A DNA stretch of 64,000 nucleotides. Origin: Rhizomys pruinosus. Its lineage: Eukaryota; Chordata; Mammalia; Rodentia; Spalacidae. The translations under genes and the position numbers were made by a program. How positions within the stretch are numbered: the first letter of the stretch is position 1; each line of letters starts with the position of its first letter. Positions 35,688 through 47,334 of the stretch are shown piece after piece. The notes under the pieces are model-generated. The model worked only from the letters and a program-made list of their open reading frames with translations. It did not search any database and was not told the origin of the DNA. The stretch lies in contig VZQC01000265.1 in the NCBI GenBank assembly GCA_009823505.1, forward strand, positions 4,772,290 through 4,836,289. The letters run 5' to 3'.

Positions 35688-36173
35688 CTACACTGTGTGG
35701 ATCCATGGGCAGGTCTCCTATATTCAGCCTCACTCATCAAGGGCTCAGGGAACATTGTAGAAGAGGAGGCAGAAAGATTTTAAGAGCCAGGAATCCATAT
35801 GGAAATAGAATCCTACAAGCTTGTGGGACCCTGCTCATATGAAACTATAGCATTGATGCCAGCATGCACATGACCCCTTCAAGCTCAACCAGACAAGAAC
35901 CCAGAAATGGATAGTAGAACCCAATCCTAGCTGAAGAAATATTGGCAGAAGATTACTGTTGTGTGGGGAAGAACAGGCCTTCCTTGCACTGAGGAATGGC
36001 TATAGAGATTAATTTAGCACAATAGGCCCTAACATAAATGGCAGAATGTATGAATTCAAGGTGGAGGTGTGTGGGGGAGGGTGCCGATGGAGAGGGGGGC
36101 ATAAAGGGAATTAAGACTGGTTGAGATGCTATGTGTGAAATACACAAAAATTCAATTAAATGTTTATATAAAA
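35688..36173 (+). mobile_element. Old L1 3'UTR fragment nested in L1 ORF2
   Basis: The host L1 sequence breaks at ACCACTTTAGATT and resumes at AGATTTCATCTTACTC, leaving a short repeated AGATT. The insert holds an L1 3'UTR (CAAGGGCTCAGGGAACATTG, GGCAGAATGTATGAATTCAA, G-rich tract, GAAATACACAAAAATTCAAT). Confidence 0.65.
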
Positions 36174-36338
36174 AAGATTTCATCTTACTCTATTCAGATT
36201 GGCTAAGATCAAGAGAATAAAAGACACCAAATGCTCATAAGGATGCAGAGAAAAGGAAATTCACTCCTAATGGGATTGCAAACTCATGCAACCACTATGG
36301 AAAGCAGTTTGGGGAACTCTTTTAAAATAAAAAATCAA

Positions 36339-36500
36339 GCTGGGCATGGTGGATCACACCATTAATCCTATCAATAGTACTCTGGAGGCAAAGTGAGGTG
36401 GATCTTTGTGAGTTCAAGGCCAGTCTGGTCTACAGAGTGAGTTCCAGGACAGCTGGGACTACAGGGAGACCCTGTCTTGAAAAGACCAAAAAAAATTATA
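36339..36500 (+). mobile_element. B1 SINE with perfect 15 bp TSD
   Basis: Sense B1. The TSD AAAATAAAAAATCAA lies at 36324-36338 and 36501-36515. It is nested in L1 ORF2 C-terminal sequence. A short internal irregularity near 36368-36390 distinguishes it. Confidence 0.96.
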
Positions 36501-37439
36501 AAATAAAAAATCAATCTACCTTATGATCTGGCTATACTGCTCCTTGGCCTATACCCAACGCACTCATCCTACTTAGAGATAGAGGTAGTATATATCCGTG
36601 TTTACCGCTGCTCTTTTCACAATAGTTGAAAAATGGAAACAACTTAAATGCCTCTCAGCTAAGAAATGGACAATGAAAAGATGGTACATTTACGCAATGG
36701 AGTTTAACTCAGTGGTGAAGAGAGACAAAATTATGAAATTTGCAGGTAGATGGATATAACTGTTATACTAAATGAGGTAACATGGACTCAGAATAACAAA
36801 CAATATGTTTTCCTTCATTTGTGAATCTTAGCGCCAATCCCTTATATGTGAGTATACATCCTGATGTAACTGCAGGAGCCAGAAAAGTGGAAAGGAATTG
36901 AGGAGGCAAAGGGAAAGAAAGAGCCTGAGAGAGGGAAATACAGAATAATTCAACCACGTTTAAGCTAAAATATTATAGACAAGGCTGCATTTTATACGAC
37001 TCAATGTGGGTGTTTGGTCTTTATAGTTGCATGTCTAAATTTCTGCTGTTTACGCACAAAATATTAATAATTTTTATTTTTGAATGCAGACTCACAGGAA
37101 GTTAAAACCTTTTTATTTTCTTTGTTGAGTTGTCTAATTTTTTATAAACAGAAGAAATAGCACAGTTATTTTCATTTTGGAAGGGAAAATCTCTTGTTTA
37201 TAGTACCTTGTGATTTGGAGTCAGCATTACAGGAAAAGCATGGGAATTAGGTAAAACAGACAAAGCTGTTTGAAATGAAACAAAATCTGAACTTCCTAGC
37301 CCAGTGCTAAGAGATAAAGGTTCACCTGTGTCTAGTTGTAATTGTTGATGGACCCTGTGACTTCTTCTGCTTTAACAGCCTGTCTTGTGTGTAGCATCTT
37401 AAAGTTTATATTATTTCATTTTATTCCCATTTTAATGTA

Positions 37440-38598
37440 TATATTTTATTGAGGTTTTGTGTACTTCATATAATAGACGTTACTCGAATTTAGACTCCTT
37501 CCCACAAGTGCAGCCCCTGGGGCTCTCCCACTGTATTTCATGCATTCTGTCATATATTTTGCGGCATATCTGGTCAAGCATTTGTACCCAGATGTCCCTT
37601 GGTGCAAGTTCACCCACTGGAGTCTAGTCAGCCTCTTTAAAGTCACTCCTTTAAAGATCTACTCTCTGTCACCTTATAGTAACCAGCTGCCAATAGCTTC
37701 TTGGCTAAGGAGAGGGTCTGCTGCCCATTTCTCCATTTCTATGCTGAGTTTTTATCTAACTGAGTTAGCATGGGCCTTGTACATACTGTCACCGTTGTTG
37801 CAAGTTCATACGAGCAAGTTCCCCGAGGCCTGAAAGCCTGTTTCCTTATGTTCATGCACCAACCCTGGCTCTTAGACTCTTTCTGCCCTCTCTTCTGCAA
37901 TGATCCCTGAGGCCTGGCTGAATAAGGTTTAATACAACAGTCCTATCCAGGGACTCACCATCTGCAGTCTCTTATTCTCTAAAACCTGGCCAGTTGTGGT
38001 ATTTCGTGTGCAGTGCACTTTGTTGCAGGAGGAAGCTTTGTGGATGAGAGTTGAGGATATTTTAATATTCTTTCTACCTTCTGTTCCTGTTCCATTATGT
38101 TCCATAAGCCTTAGGTGTAGAAGTTCCACTGTATACATGTTTCTTAGGGATGGGCATCTCTCAGATATTCTCTGTGTTTGATCATTCATGGAACTCTGTA
38201 ATAGCTTCCATGTGTTGCAAAGAAGCTTCTTTGATGTGTGGTGTAGAGTATACATGTCTGTAAATATAAGGATCCATATTTAGCATACATTAAGAAATTT
38301 CATTTGCCTTGAGATATGACAGAGATATGACAGAGAGAGTGTTTTCTCTAGGATCTATGACCTCCCCAGCATGTGTGTTTGGTTATATTTGCAGCCCCAC
38401 CCATGAATTCCCTCCTATTGAGAAGGCTTTAAGTCGAATTAGATATCTGTTGATTACCCCCAAGATAAATGTACCACTGCTGCACCAATGGAGATAGTTT
38501 GCTGTGCAGTTACTAGACTTTATATCTGGGTTGGACTATTGATTGATTTTCTCCCTTAGCTGATTGTATGGCATCCTTTAGAACTACAAGAGATCTTC

Positions 38599-38600
<2 letters not shown>
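37440..38600 (-). mobile_element. Old (Lx-like) L1 3'UTR, antisense
   Basis: Long collinear series of landmarks: TTTTATTGAGGTTTTGTGTA, CCACTGGAGTCTAGTCAGCC, GTACATACTGTCACCGTTGT, CAGTCTCTTATTCTCT, and ACCACTGCTGCACCAATGGA near the right end. A (CT)n microsatellite follows at about 38606-38648. Confidence 0.7.

Positions 38601-38605
<5 letters not shown>

Positions 38606-38650
<45 letters not shown>
38606..38650. repeat. (CT)n microsatellite
   Basis: Uninterrupted CT repeats. Both strands give spurious open frames. Confidence 0.95.
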
Positions 38651-38655
<5 letters not shown>

Positions 38656-39204
38656 TCCTTTCAAGTTCCCCTTTCCCCTCATGTTTCCATGTATGTCCTT
38701 CCCTCCTCCCTTACCAGCTGAATACCCCCCATTTTCCCATTTCTCCCTCTGTAAAATCTGTTTCTTACTCTTCCCCTCTCTCATATAATCCACTTTTTTG
38801 TTATATTTTGTGTCAAAAAGCAGATAAATTGACAAGCAGGTCTTGTTGATTAAAACAAAGTGTGTTAATGTTAAACACTCTTAAAGACAACTCACTCTTC
38901 CTCTCCTGATAGATATCAGTTGCCAATACTTCCTCAGCTAGGGTGGGAGATTCTTACCCACCTCCCTTCCTCCTTACTGGAAATTTTTCTTGGAGAATAC
39001 AGAATAAATTCGGTAGGCCTTATAAAGTAAAACTAAAGGACTTAAATTCGGGAGGGTGTTAGTGAAGTTGGGGTGGCCATGAGGGAGAGGGTTGAAATTT
39101 GATTAAAATGCATTGTATGAAATACTTTTATTATTTTTATTTAGTATTTCATTTATTTTTAACTGAATTTTTAATTTCATACACAACACCTTAAACACCT
39201 ATAT

Positions 39205-39535
39205 ACCTATAGTCATTTTTCTGTTGCTGTGATAAACCACCATGACCAAGGGAACTTATAAAAGGAAGAGTTTATTTGAGCTTACTATTGATGGTTCCAG
39301 GGAATTAGAGTCCATTGTGGCAGGGGGCATTCATCTTGCAATGAATACAGAAAGTCAAGAGACCCTATGGAGACTAGCAAGGCTTATTAAATTCACTAAG
39401 CCCACCCCCAGTGATGTACTTCATCCAGCATGGCCACACCTTCTAAGACCTCCTAAAATAGTGCCACCAACTGGGAACAAAATGTCTGAATACTTGAAGC
39501 CTATGGGGGACACATCCATTCAAACCACAACAACC
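39205..39535 (-). repeat. Rodent type H interspersed repeat
   Basis: TTTTTCTGTTGCTGTGATAA, GAGTCCATTGTGGCAGG, CATGGCCACACCTTCTAAGA and AGCCTATGGGGGACAC match the copy at 13325-13690. About 60 bp of the middle part is missing. Confidence 0.7.
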
Positions 39536-39559
39536 CACTTCCCCAATGGCACTCTGCCA

Positions 39560-39890
39560 TAACCACTGCACTGGATTTCATTTATGTGAAGACTTATCAA
39601 GTCAAGTTAGTGTTCTCTGACATTCTTCAGTGCATGTTCATCCACTGGGGTCTAGTCAGCCTATGTACTCACTCCCTTAAAGATCAGCTTTTCCTCAGCC
39701 AGCTATAATCAGCCACCCAATAGTTCTTTGGGAAGAATACTAGTGTATCTTTTGACTCTCATCAACAAAACTCCCTCATGCAACAGAGGGTGATGAATAG
39801 AAAATAGCCAAAGTGTATAGAATCAGAGGATCTAAATACAATCAAAATACAGTGTATGAGATTCACAAATATTTATATATTGAGGGAATC
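39560..39890. mobile_element. Old L1 3'UTR pieces
   Basis: CATCCACTGGGGTCTAGTCA and AGCCAGCTATAATCAGCC are antisense L1 3'UTR landmarks. The end GTGTATGAGATTCACAAATA has sense L1 3' character, so two fragments are probably abutted. Confidence 0.5.
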
Positions 39891-40119
39891 AACACAGATA
39901 ATACCTGAGTATTAGAGTATGAGTCACCAAGATCTGAACCTGAGCAGCACTTCACCTCTAGCTACAGACCTGACCCCCTGAGCATTTCCTTCTCCCTTAT
40001 ACAACAGGAATAGTGGAGAAGGTAATATACATTTCATATCTTGTCCTGTTGCTTCCATTTCTTCTACCAGTGCCCATGACAGTGCAGGGTTCCTAAACAG
40101 AAAAATGAGTTATTTCAAT

Positions 40120-40510
40120 CAAAAAAGAACCAAAAGCAATGTATAGATTCAATGAAGTACCTATTATACTCCCCATGACATTCTTTGCAGAATTAGAAAA
40201 AGACATCTTAGAATTCATATGGGGAAACTAACTTGACACAATAGTCCTTAATACAAATGATAGACTGTGAAGTCCAGGGACAGGGATTATACTTGGTTGC
40301 CAGTGGGGAAGGAGATATAATGATGATTAAGATTGATTGAGATGTTCTGTTTGAAATACACAAACAATTCAATAAAAAAAAATTACAAAAAAATCATATG
40401 GAATCAAAAAAGACCACGGATAGCCAAAGCAATCCTGAGCACAAAAAGCAATGCTGATCCCAAGCACAAAAAGCAATACCCGATCTCAAACTGTATTAGA
40501 GATAGAGTAA
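40120..40510 (+). mobile_element. L1 ORF2 fragment with a nested L1 3' end (TSD TCATATGG)
   Basis: Sense ORF2 sequence (CCCCATGACATTCTTTGCAG) breaks after TCATATGG (40215-40222). A roughly 170 bp L1 3' end (G-rich, GAAATACACAAACAATTCAA, A run) intervenes, and ORF2 resumes with TCATATGGAATCAAAAAAGA (TSD at 40394-40401). Confidence 0.75.
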
Positions 40511-40899
40511 TATTAAAACTTTAAAAAATTCTCTGAGTACAATCACTGCCCGCGGTTATCGTTCATTGCTCCTTGCCTAGTTTCATCACTCGCTAGTGTG
40601 TGCCTGGCTCTGCCTTTCTGATGCAAACCTGCCCTCTCTTGACTCCAGCCCCATCTATGACCTTGATCAATTCCAAAGTAAATCCTATACACAATGAATG
40701 CAAAGTAGAACTCTCTCTTTTAAGTTACTGAGGAAAGGGATTATAGGTATTCATGTAGATATTGTGACATCAAGATAATTTAGCAGCAAAGCATAATGGT
40801 TATAGGTATAAATATTGGATACCATAAAACCTGGGAATTAATTTCAAAGGCTGCATTTAAAATTTTTGTGGTTTTATTAATTCTTTTCTATTCATAATA

Positions 40900-42060
40900 T
40901 GTAGGAAATGGAAACAACCTAGATGTCCATCAACTGAAAAAAATGTATAAGGAAAATTTATATGTCTACACCATGAAACTTTACTCAGCTGTAAAGGAAA
41001 ATGAAATTATGAAAGTTGAAAGTATATGGCTGAAACTGGAAAAGTGTATACTGAGCCACCAGGCCCAGAAAAGCAAATGTGGCATGTTTTCTACTTTTTA
41101 TTGTTTCAAAATTCATGTTTGCATAAAATGGGTTTTGAGCTAGTTTGTCCCCACTTCCTCACCTCTAGCTCTTCCTCCATTCCCCCACCACTATTCTCTA
41201 GCAACTTCCTGTGTGTATCCCCCTCCCAGTGACTTTGCTTAGTAACGCCACTATACACATGGACGTAGGGCCTCTCAAGAGCGTCCTCTGAAGAAAGCAG
41301 ACTCTCCCTCTCCCAACAATCATCAGTTGCCAATAGCTCCTCAGATAGAGGTGAGACTTCATGACCATGTTTATCTCCATGCTTGGACTTTGTTTGGCTT
41401 GATCTCAAATGGAGCTCTTGCATGCTGTCACAGCGGCTTTGAATTAATATGTCCAAGCTCTGTTGTGTCCTGAAAACAAGATTTTGTTGTATTCATCCCC
41501 ATAGTTTCTTGCTCACATTAATTTTCTACCCCCTCTTCTATATTGATCCCTGAGCCTTGGGAAGAAATGAGGTGCGTTCTCTCCCTTATTCAAGAATCTT
41601 AGCTTAAAATCTTTTGCTTTATGTGTTCAACTCAGAGTGATGTGGAAGCTAGGAAATTAGAAAGGGGCCATGGGGGAGCACTAAAGGAGGGAGATAGTGG
41701 AATATAGCTAAAAGAAAGATAGATGTGGGGAAACTGGGGACTGAAATGTTTAATCAGAGAAAGGGATGGGGAGATGGGGAAAAGGGCATTGGGAAGGATT
41801 GACCAAAAAGGAAGGGTGGACACAAAATCCACATGAAAGTCTACTAACTTCAGCCCACTTAAAAAATATAACTGGTGAGGATAGCAAAACTCATGTGACA
41901 TGAAAAGAGGGGAAGGAATGTTGGGAGCTGAAGGATTAATTGGGGGGCAGAGATGAGGTTATCTGAGGAAAGCATGTAGGGATCTATGTTAACCAAAGGA
42001 AGGATGTGTGAAAAAGCTTTTGGGAAACCCATTAGTTCGTAAGTTCCTTACAGAATATCA
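40900..42060. mobile_element. Old L1 C-terminal/3'UTR (sense) split by an antisense L1 3'UTR
   Basis: About 40900-41100 is sense ORF2 C-terminal sequence (CTAGATGTCCATCAACTGAA). About 41105-41610 is antisense L1 3'UTR (CAACAATCATCAGTTGCCAA, CATGCTGTCACAGCGGCTTT). About 41615-42010 resumes as sense 3'UTR, G-rich (GGGATGGGGAGATGGGG). The arrangement is a nested insertion. Confidence 0.55.
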
Positions 42061-42285
42061 TTTTTATTGAATTTTTTTCAATTTTCATATGATATAACTT
42101 GATGGTATTTAAGTTTCTCCCATCTAAATCTTCCCATACTGCCTCCTCCACAATTTAAAGTACTCATTACATAAAATAAAGCCTATAGAGTCTAAATTGG
42201 GTCCCCAAATGTCGTTCCATGTGGGTGGGTCCACCGGAACCTAGTTCAACTACAGAGTCAAATTCTGGGCTTTTTTTGGTTTAAC
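42061..42285 (-). mobile_element. Old L1 3'UTR fragment
   Basis: CATTTTTATTGAATTTTTTT opening, then GGTCCCCAAATGTCGTTCCA and ACCGGAACCTAGTTCAACTA, are antisense L1 3'UTR landmarks. It is interrupted by the larger L1 that starts near 42286. Confidence 0.55.
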
Positions 42286-44995
42286 TTTTTTATTGAAGTT
42301 TTGTGCAATTCCTACATTTCTCAGTGCAATTTATACTCATTCTCCTTTCCATGCCCCCATACCACCCGAGTTCATACATTTTGCCATATATGACTTGCAT
42401 CTTTTTTTTTCAGTCTTTTTAAAGTTTTTAGATCACATTAAGGTATTCACATTATAATGGTACAGTTGTTTTCAGGTAAAAGAATATATTGCTCAGTTTG
42501 CATTACTACTAGGTATTTGGTGCTAGCATCCACAGATGAGGGATACCATTTGTCATTTGTTTTTCTGGGACTTTGTTACTTCACTTAGCATAATGTCTTC
42601 TAGTTCCATCCATTTACCTGCAAAGTTCTTGATGTCATCTTTCTTTACTACTGCATAGAACTCAATTGTGTAGATGTACCACATGTTCTCTATCCACTCA
42701 TTGGTTAAGGGGCATTTGGGTTGGTTCTGTCTCTTTGCTACTGTGAAGAGAGCTGCAGTTAACATAGATGTGCATGTATCTCTGTGGTAGGATGAGTCTT
42801 GTGGGTATGTACCCAGGAGAGGTATGACTGAGTCAGGTGATAGACTCATTTTGAGTCTTTTAAGGGTTCTCCACACTCCTTTCCATAGTGGTTATATGAG
42901 TTTAAATTCCCATCAGCAGTGGATCAGTGTTCCCCTTTCCCAACAACCTCTCCAGCATTTTGTGTCTTTTGTTTCCATGTTCTTAGCCAGTGTTATTGGA
43001 GTGAGATATCTAAGAGTGGTTTTAATTTGCATTTCCTTAATTATGAATGATGTTGAACACTTTTTAACATGTTTCTCAGCCATCTTTATTTCCTCACTTG
43101 TGAAGTCTCTGGTCACCTCTTTACTCCATCTCTTGAGTGGATCATTTGTTTTCTTGCATCTTTGTTTTTTGAGTAGTTTATATATTCTAGATGTTAATGT
43201 TCTGTTAGATGTATCACTGGTGAAGGTTTTCTCCTGCTCTGTGGGTTTTCTTCACTTCATCGATTGTTTATTACATAGTCTAGATGGTAATGCTCTGTTA
43301 GATGTATCACAGGTGAAGGTTTCCTCCCACTCTGTGGGTTTTCTTCACTTCATTGATTGTTTCTTTCACTGTACAAAAGCTTTTGAGTTTAATGAGATCC
43401 CAATCATCAATTGTTGACCTTATTTCCTTGATTTAGAAAGTCTTTTCCTACGCCTATGTCTTGTAGGTTGCTGCCAACGTTTTCTTGTATCACCTTCAGA
43501 GTTTTGGGTTTCACATTGAGACCTTTGCAGTTGATTTTTGTACAGGGTAAGAGGTAGATAATTTTATTCTTCTACAAATGGTGATCCAGTTTTGCCAGCA
43601 ACATTTGCTGAAGATGCTGTCTTTCTTCCATTGAGTATTTTTGGCTCCTTTGTCAAATATGAGGTGGCTAAAATTGTATGTGCTCAAGTTTGGATCTTCA
43701 ATTTTGTTCCATTGGTCTACCAGTATGTTTTTATGCCTGTACCAGGCTGTTTTTATGACTATAACCCTGTAATATACTTTGAAGTCTGACATATTCATCT
43801 CCCTGCATTGCACTTTTTGCTCAGGGTTGCTTTGGCTATTTGGGGTCTTTTGTTTTTCCATATGAATTTGAGGATTTTTTTCCAAGTCTGTGAAGAAACT
43901 CTGGGATATTAATTGAGATTTCATTGAATCTGTATATTAATTTGGGTGGAATGGAAATTTTTACTATATTAATTTTTCCAATCCATGAGCATGGGAGGTC
44001 TGTCCATCTTCTGATGTCTTCTTCAATCTCCATCTTCAAGTGTTTAAAATTTTTGTTATAGAGATTTTTGGTGTCTTTGGTAAAGTTTGTTCCTAGGTAT
44101 TTTATTGTTTTTGTGGCTCCTGTGTGTAGGAAGGTCTTGTTATATTCCTTCTCCAGTTTCTTGTTGGTGGAAAGAAAGGCTACTGACTTTTCTAGGTTAA
44201 TTGTGTACCCCCCCTTTACTGAAACTCTTAATCATTTCTAGGAGTTTTCTGGTAGAGTTTTTAGCATCACTTAGGTAAACTGTCATATCATCTGCAAAGA
44301 GGGATAGTTTGACTTCCCCTTTTCCAATTAGAACTCCTTTAATTTCCCTTTCTTGCCTTATTGCCCTAGCAAGTGTTTCAAGCACTATATTGAAGAGGAG
44401 TGGTGATAGGGAACAGCATTTCCATTAATTTCCCTTTCTTGCCTTATTGCCCTAGCAAGTGTTTCAAGCACTATATTGAAGAGGAGTGGTGATAGGGAAC
44501 AACATTGCCATGTTCCTGCCTTTAAGGGGAATGCTTCTAGCTTTTCTCCATTTAGGATGATGTTGGCTGTGGGTTTGTTTTATGTGGCTTTGATTTCTTT
44601 GAGGAAGGTTCCCTCCAGTCCAATTCCCTCTAGGACATTAAACATGAAGGGATGTTGGATTTTGTCGAAGCCTTTTTCTGTGTCAATTGAGATGATCCTG
44701 TGTTTTTTGTCTTTCAGTCAATTTATGTATTTTAAGATACTTATTGATTTACATATGTTGAACCATCCCTGCATCTCTGGTATTAATCCAACTTGGTCAT
44801 GATGGATGATCTTTTTTATGTGGGTCTGTACATGGTATGCCAATATTTTGTTATGAGTTTTTGCATATATATTCATTAATGAGATGGGTCGATAGTTCTC
44901 TGTTTTGGTTGTATCTTTGCTAGTTTTGATATTAGAGTGATGGTGGCTTCATAGAAGTTGTTTGGGAAATTTCCCTCTGCTTGTATCCTTCTGAA

Positions 44996-45540
44996 TGTGA
45001 GGACCAAGCTGACTCCATTTTAGTTTGGTCAGCTCCATCTTGGCCTAGAGTTCACCCCAGAGTTTTAAAAAAAGAAGGACAAACAAAAGCATGACTTAGA
45101 TAAATTAATCTTTTATTAGTAGAGCAATTTAACTTCTGCCAAAAGCATAGTTAAACGCTTTATGGACAAGGACAGACAGTCCAAACCAGGTAAAGCAATA
45201 GAACAAAGAGTCCAGAGCAGGTGAATACACATAATAAAAAAACTGATTGATCTGTAACCAAGATCCTATCAATTAGAGGAGGAGACACCATGACTATGAT
45301 GGAAGCCCCCAACTGGGATAAAAGCTAAGGGAAATTGGGCCTCGCCGCTGCTGCCCTCCAGTCCCATGGGAGTGTGCTCGGCCCGACACATTGTCTGTTC
45401 TATCTATTCTGTCTGAGTTGTTGGTTGTTGTGGTTTCCTTTCTGCTTGCTCATAACTAACCCTCGATTAAACTTATATCTACTACTATTTGTAGCCCCCT
45501 GGCTCCTTTATTGCATGAGTGTGGCGGATTGAGTCTAACA
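44996..45540 (+). mobile_element. Solo LTR (545 bp) with TG...CA ends and 4 bp TSD
   Basis: It starts TGTGAGGACCAAGCTGACTC and ends GATTGAGTCTAACA. The 4 bp TGAA flanks both sides (44992-44995, 45541-45544). Removing it restores the L1 ORF2 sequence. It contains a TATA-like GGGATAAAAG (about 45317) and a later GATTAAAC poly(A)-like signal (about 45465), which suggest plus orientation. A 4 bp duplication and TGTGAGG...CTGACTCC start fit a class I (gammaretrovirus-like) ERV. No internal viral genes remain. Confidence 0.85.
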
Positions 45541-46354
45541 TGAACAGTTTTACTAATAATGGTTGTAAGTCCTCTTTAAATGTTTTATAGAATTCTGCTC
45601 TGAAATCATCTGGGCCTGGCCTTTTTTTTTTTTCAGTTAGGAAGTTTACTATTACATTTTCAACTTCCTCATATATGATTGATCTGTTTAAGCTGTCAGT
45701 CTCTTCTTGGTTAAGCTTTGGTGAATTCCAGGATTTCAAATATTTATCATTTCTCTTAGGTTTACAAATTTGGTAGAATACAGGTTTTTGAAGTATTTTC
45801 ATATGATTGTCTGGGTCTTTTCTTTGTCTGTTGTGATGTTTCCCTTTTCATCATGAACACTATTGATTTGGAGTTGCTCTTTCTTTCTTTTAGTTAACTA
45901 GTCTACGGGTCTGTCTGTTGTGTGTATCCTTTCAAAGAACCAGCTTCTGTATTCATTGATTCTTTGTATTTTCTTTGCTTCTATTTCATTGATTTCTGCT
46001 CTGACTTTTGTTATTTCCTCGTGTCTGTTGTGTTTAAGTTTCATTTGTTGTTGTCTCACAAGTGTTTTCAGCTGCAGTGTTAGTCCATTTATTTGTCCTC
46101 TTTCTGCTTTTTTAATGTAGGCACTGAGGGCTATAAACTTCCCTCTTAGGACTGCTTTTAAAATATCCCATAGGTTTTGCTGTCTTGTATTATCTTTTTC
46201 ATTTAGTTCCAGGAATTTTTTTTTATTTCTTTTTTATTTCTTCCTTAACCCATTCATTATTTAGGAGTGTGTTGTTTAGTTTTCATGTGTTCTTGTAGAT
46301 ATTTTTGCTTATTCTGGTGTTGATATTGAGATTTATTGTACTGTGGTCTGATAG

Positions 46355-47166
46355 CAGCCATGTGCCTGTATATCCCAAATCTAATTGGCTATTGGCTCTC
46401 TCCTTGGAGGAATAACCCATGGCTGATGCCACAAGCTTACATCCTCTACAGGTTAGGAGATGTTATAAGCCACAGTAAGACCCTGTCATATTTAACGGGG
46501 GGCGGGGGAGGGGGAAATGTAATTCATGGATTAACATATCATCCAAACATATGTGTCCATGCCAAAGTAACCTACCATAACTATTAGTGCTGCTTAAATA
46601 CCTACATACATAATTGCTTGTGCTTCATTAGTAGGATCGAAAGGTTACTCCTGGACAAACTGTCAGCCCATGAAAGGAAACAGCCAGAATTGACCAGAGT
46701 CCAAGTCAACAGCTCCAGAGAGAGTGGACTGTTTTACTTCTCATCCACCTGTGCCCCTTTTCTAAGCCTAGGGAACAATCTGCGGAAGAGGGGACGTGGT
46801 AGAATGTAAAGGCTGCAATTGGGGTGAATGGTGAAACTACAGCGATGTAGTCTGGACACTCATTTGATCAACTTGATTGAACAAACAACCTGTCACCCCT
46901 CACTGGATGGTGGGGCTGTGGGGGTTTGGGCACAACAGCCTGCAGATTGGTTTTGCACGAAGGATGCTTGTACTCATGGATTATCACTTATAGCTAAAAA
47001 ATGAAAAAAAAAAACTGAGAGAAAGATGCAGGACAGTTATGGCAGAATGCATGATCTGGGATGGGGTGGGGGTGGGGGGGAAGGGAAAGGGAAATATGCC
47101 TGATCTGAATTGGAAAGTGATGTATGAAATGCACAAAGCATCAATAAATATTAAATTAAAAAAAAG
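46355..47166 (+). mobile_element. Chimeric retrocopy: element E joined to an L1 3' end, inside L1 ORF2
   Basis: The uninterrupted L1 at 55030-55050 shows the empty site as one continuous sequence (GTGGTCTGATAGAATGCATG). Here it is split between 46354 and 47167. The insert is the 3' part of E (46355-47000, from CAGCCATGTGCCTGTATATC to CTTATAGCTAAAAAATG). It is followed directly by the L1 3'-terminal module (47010-47166: ACTGAGAGAAAGATGCAGGA, GGCAGAATGCATGATCTGGG, G-rich tract, AATAAATATTAAATTAAAA). The TSD is at most a few bases (AG). Confidence 0.85.
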
Positions 47167-47334
47167 AATGCATGAAATTATTTCAATACTTTTGTATTTG
47201 TAGAGGTTTTTTCTGTGTCCCAGGGTGTGGTCGATTTTGGAGAATTTTCCATGGGGTCCTAAGTAGAAAGTGTATTCTCTGGTGTTTGGGTGGAATATCT
47301 GGTAGATATCTGTGAGGTTCATTTGCTGTATTGT

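Larger units (their letters stand above)
33545..36960 (+). mobile_element. Old L1, sense orientation: ORF2 from RT region to 3' end, with nested insertions
   Basis: Decayed ORF2 sequence runs from about 33560 (TCCTTAATGAACATAGATGC) through the RT region (ATTTGCACATGATATTATAG, the decayed FADD area, about 34235-34255) to the C-terminal part (36180-36800). It is interrupted by a B1 (33875), a B2 (34661), an L1 3' fragment (about 35688-36173) and another B1 (36339). Stops and frameshifts are frequent. It abuts the antisense 5' L1 segment at 33540 head to head, which could reflect a 5' inversion. Confidence 0.75.
42553..47322 (-). pseudogene. L1 ORF2 remnant (endonuclease end, RT, C-terminal domain), interrupted
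   Basis: ORF2 fragments in order on the minus strand: endonuclease segment [20 protein letters not shown] with FSKIDH (47183-47322); then, after the E/L1 insert, linker and thumb-like pieces; RT with LSLFADDM (FADD at about 44287-44298); [10 protein letters not shown] (43836-44039); AWYRHKNILVDQWN (43511-43924); and C-terminal RTLKRLKMSL...KWMELEDIML (42553-42876). Frameshifts, two insertions and two tandem duplications disable it. Confidence 0.88.
42286..47334 (-). mobile_element. Antisense L1 (3'UTR and ORF2 down to the endonuclease region) with two later insertions
   Basis: The L1 reads continuously on the minus strand from 47334 to 42286 once the solo LTR (44996-45540) and the E/L1 chimera (46355-47166) are removed. 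The left end is an L1 3'UTR with poly(T)-rich start. The right end stops in the ORF2 endonuclease domain ([10 protein letters not shown]... at 47167-47334), so the copy is 5' truncated. It carries two internal tandem duplications in ORF2 (93 bp near 43186-43370 and 86 bp near 44335-44515). Confidence 0.85.

Noticed and set aside
38568..38849. Ser/Leu-rich 93-codon frame and its Arg/Glu-rich antisense partner
   Set aside because: Both are read-through of a (CT)n microsatellite.
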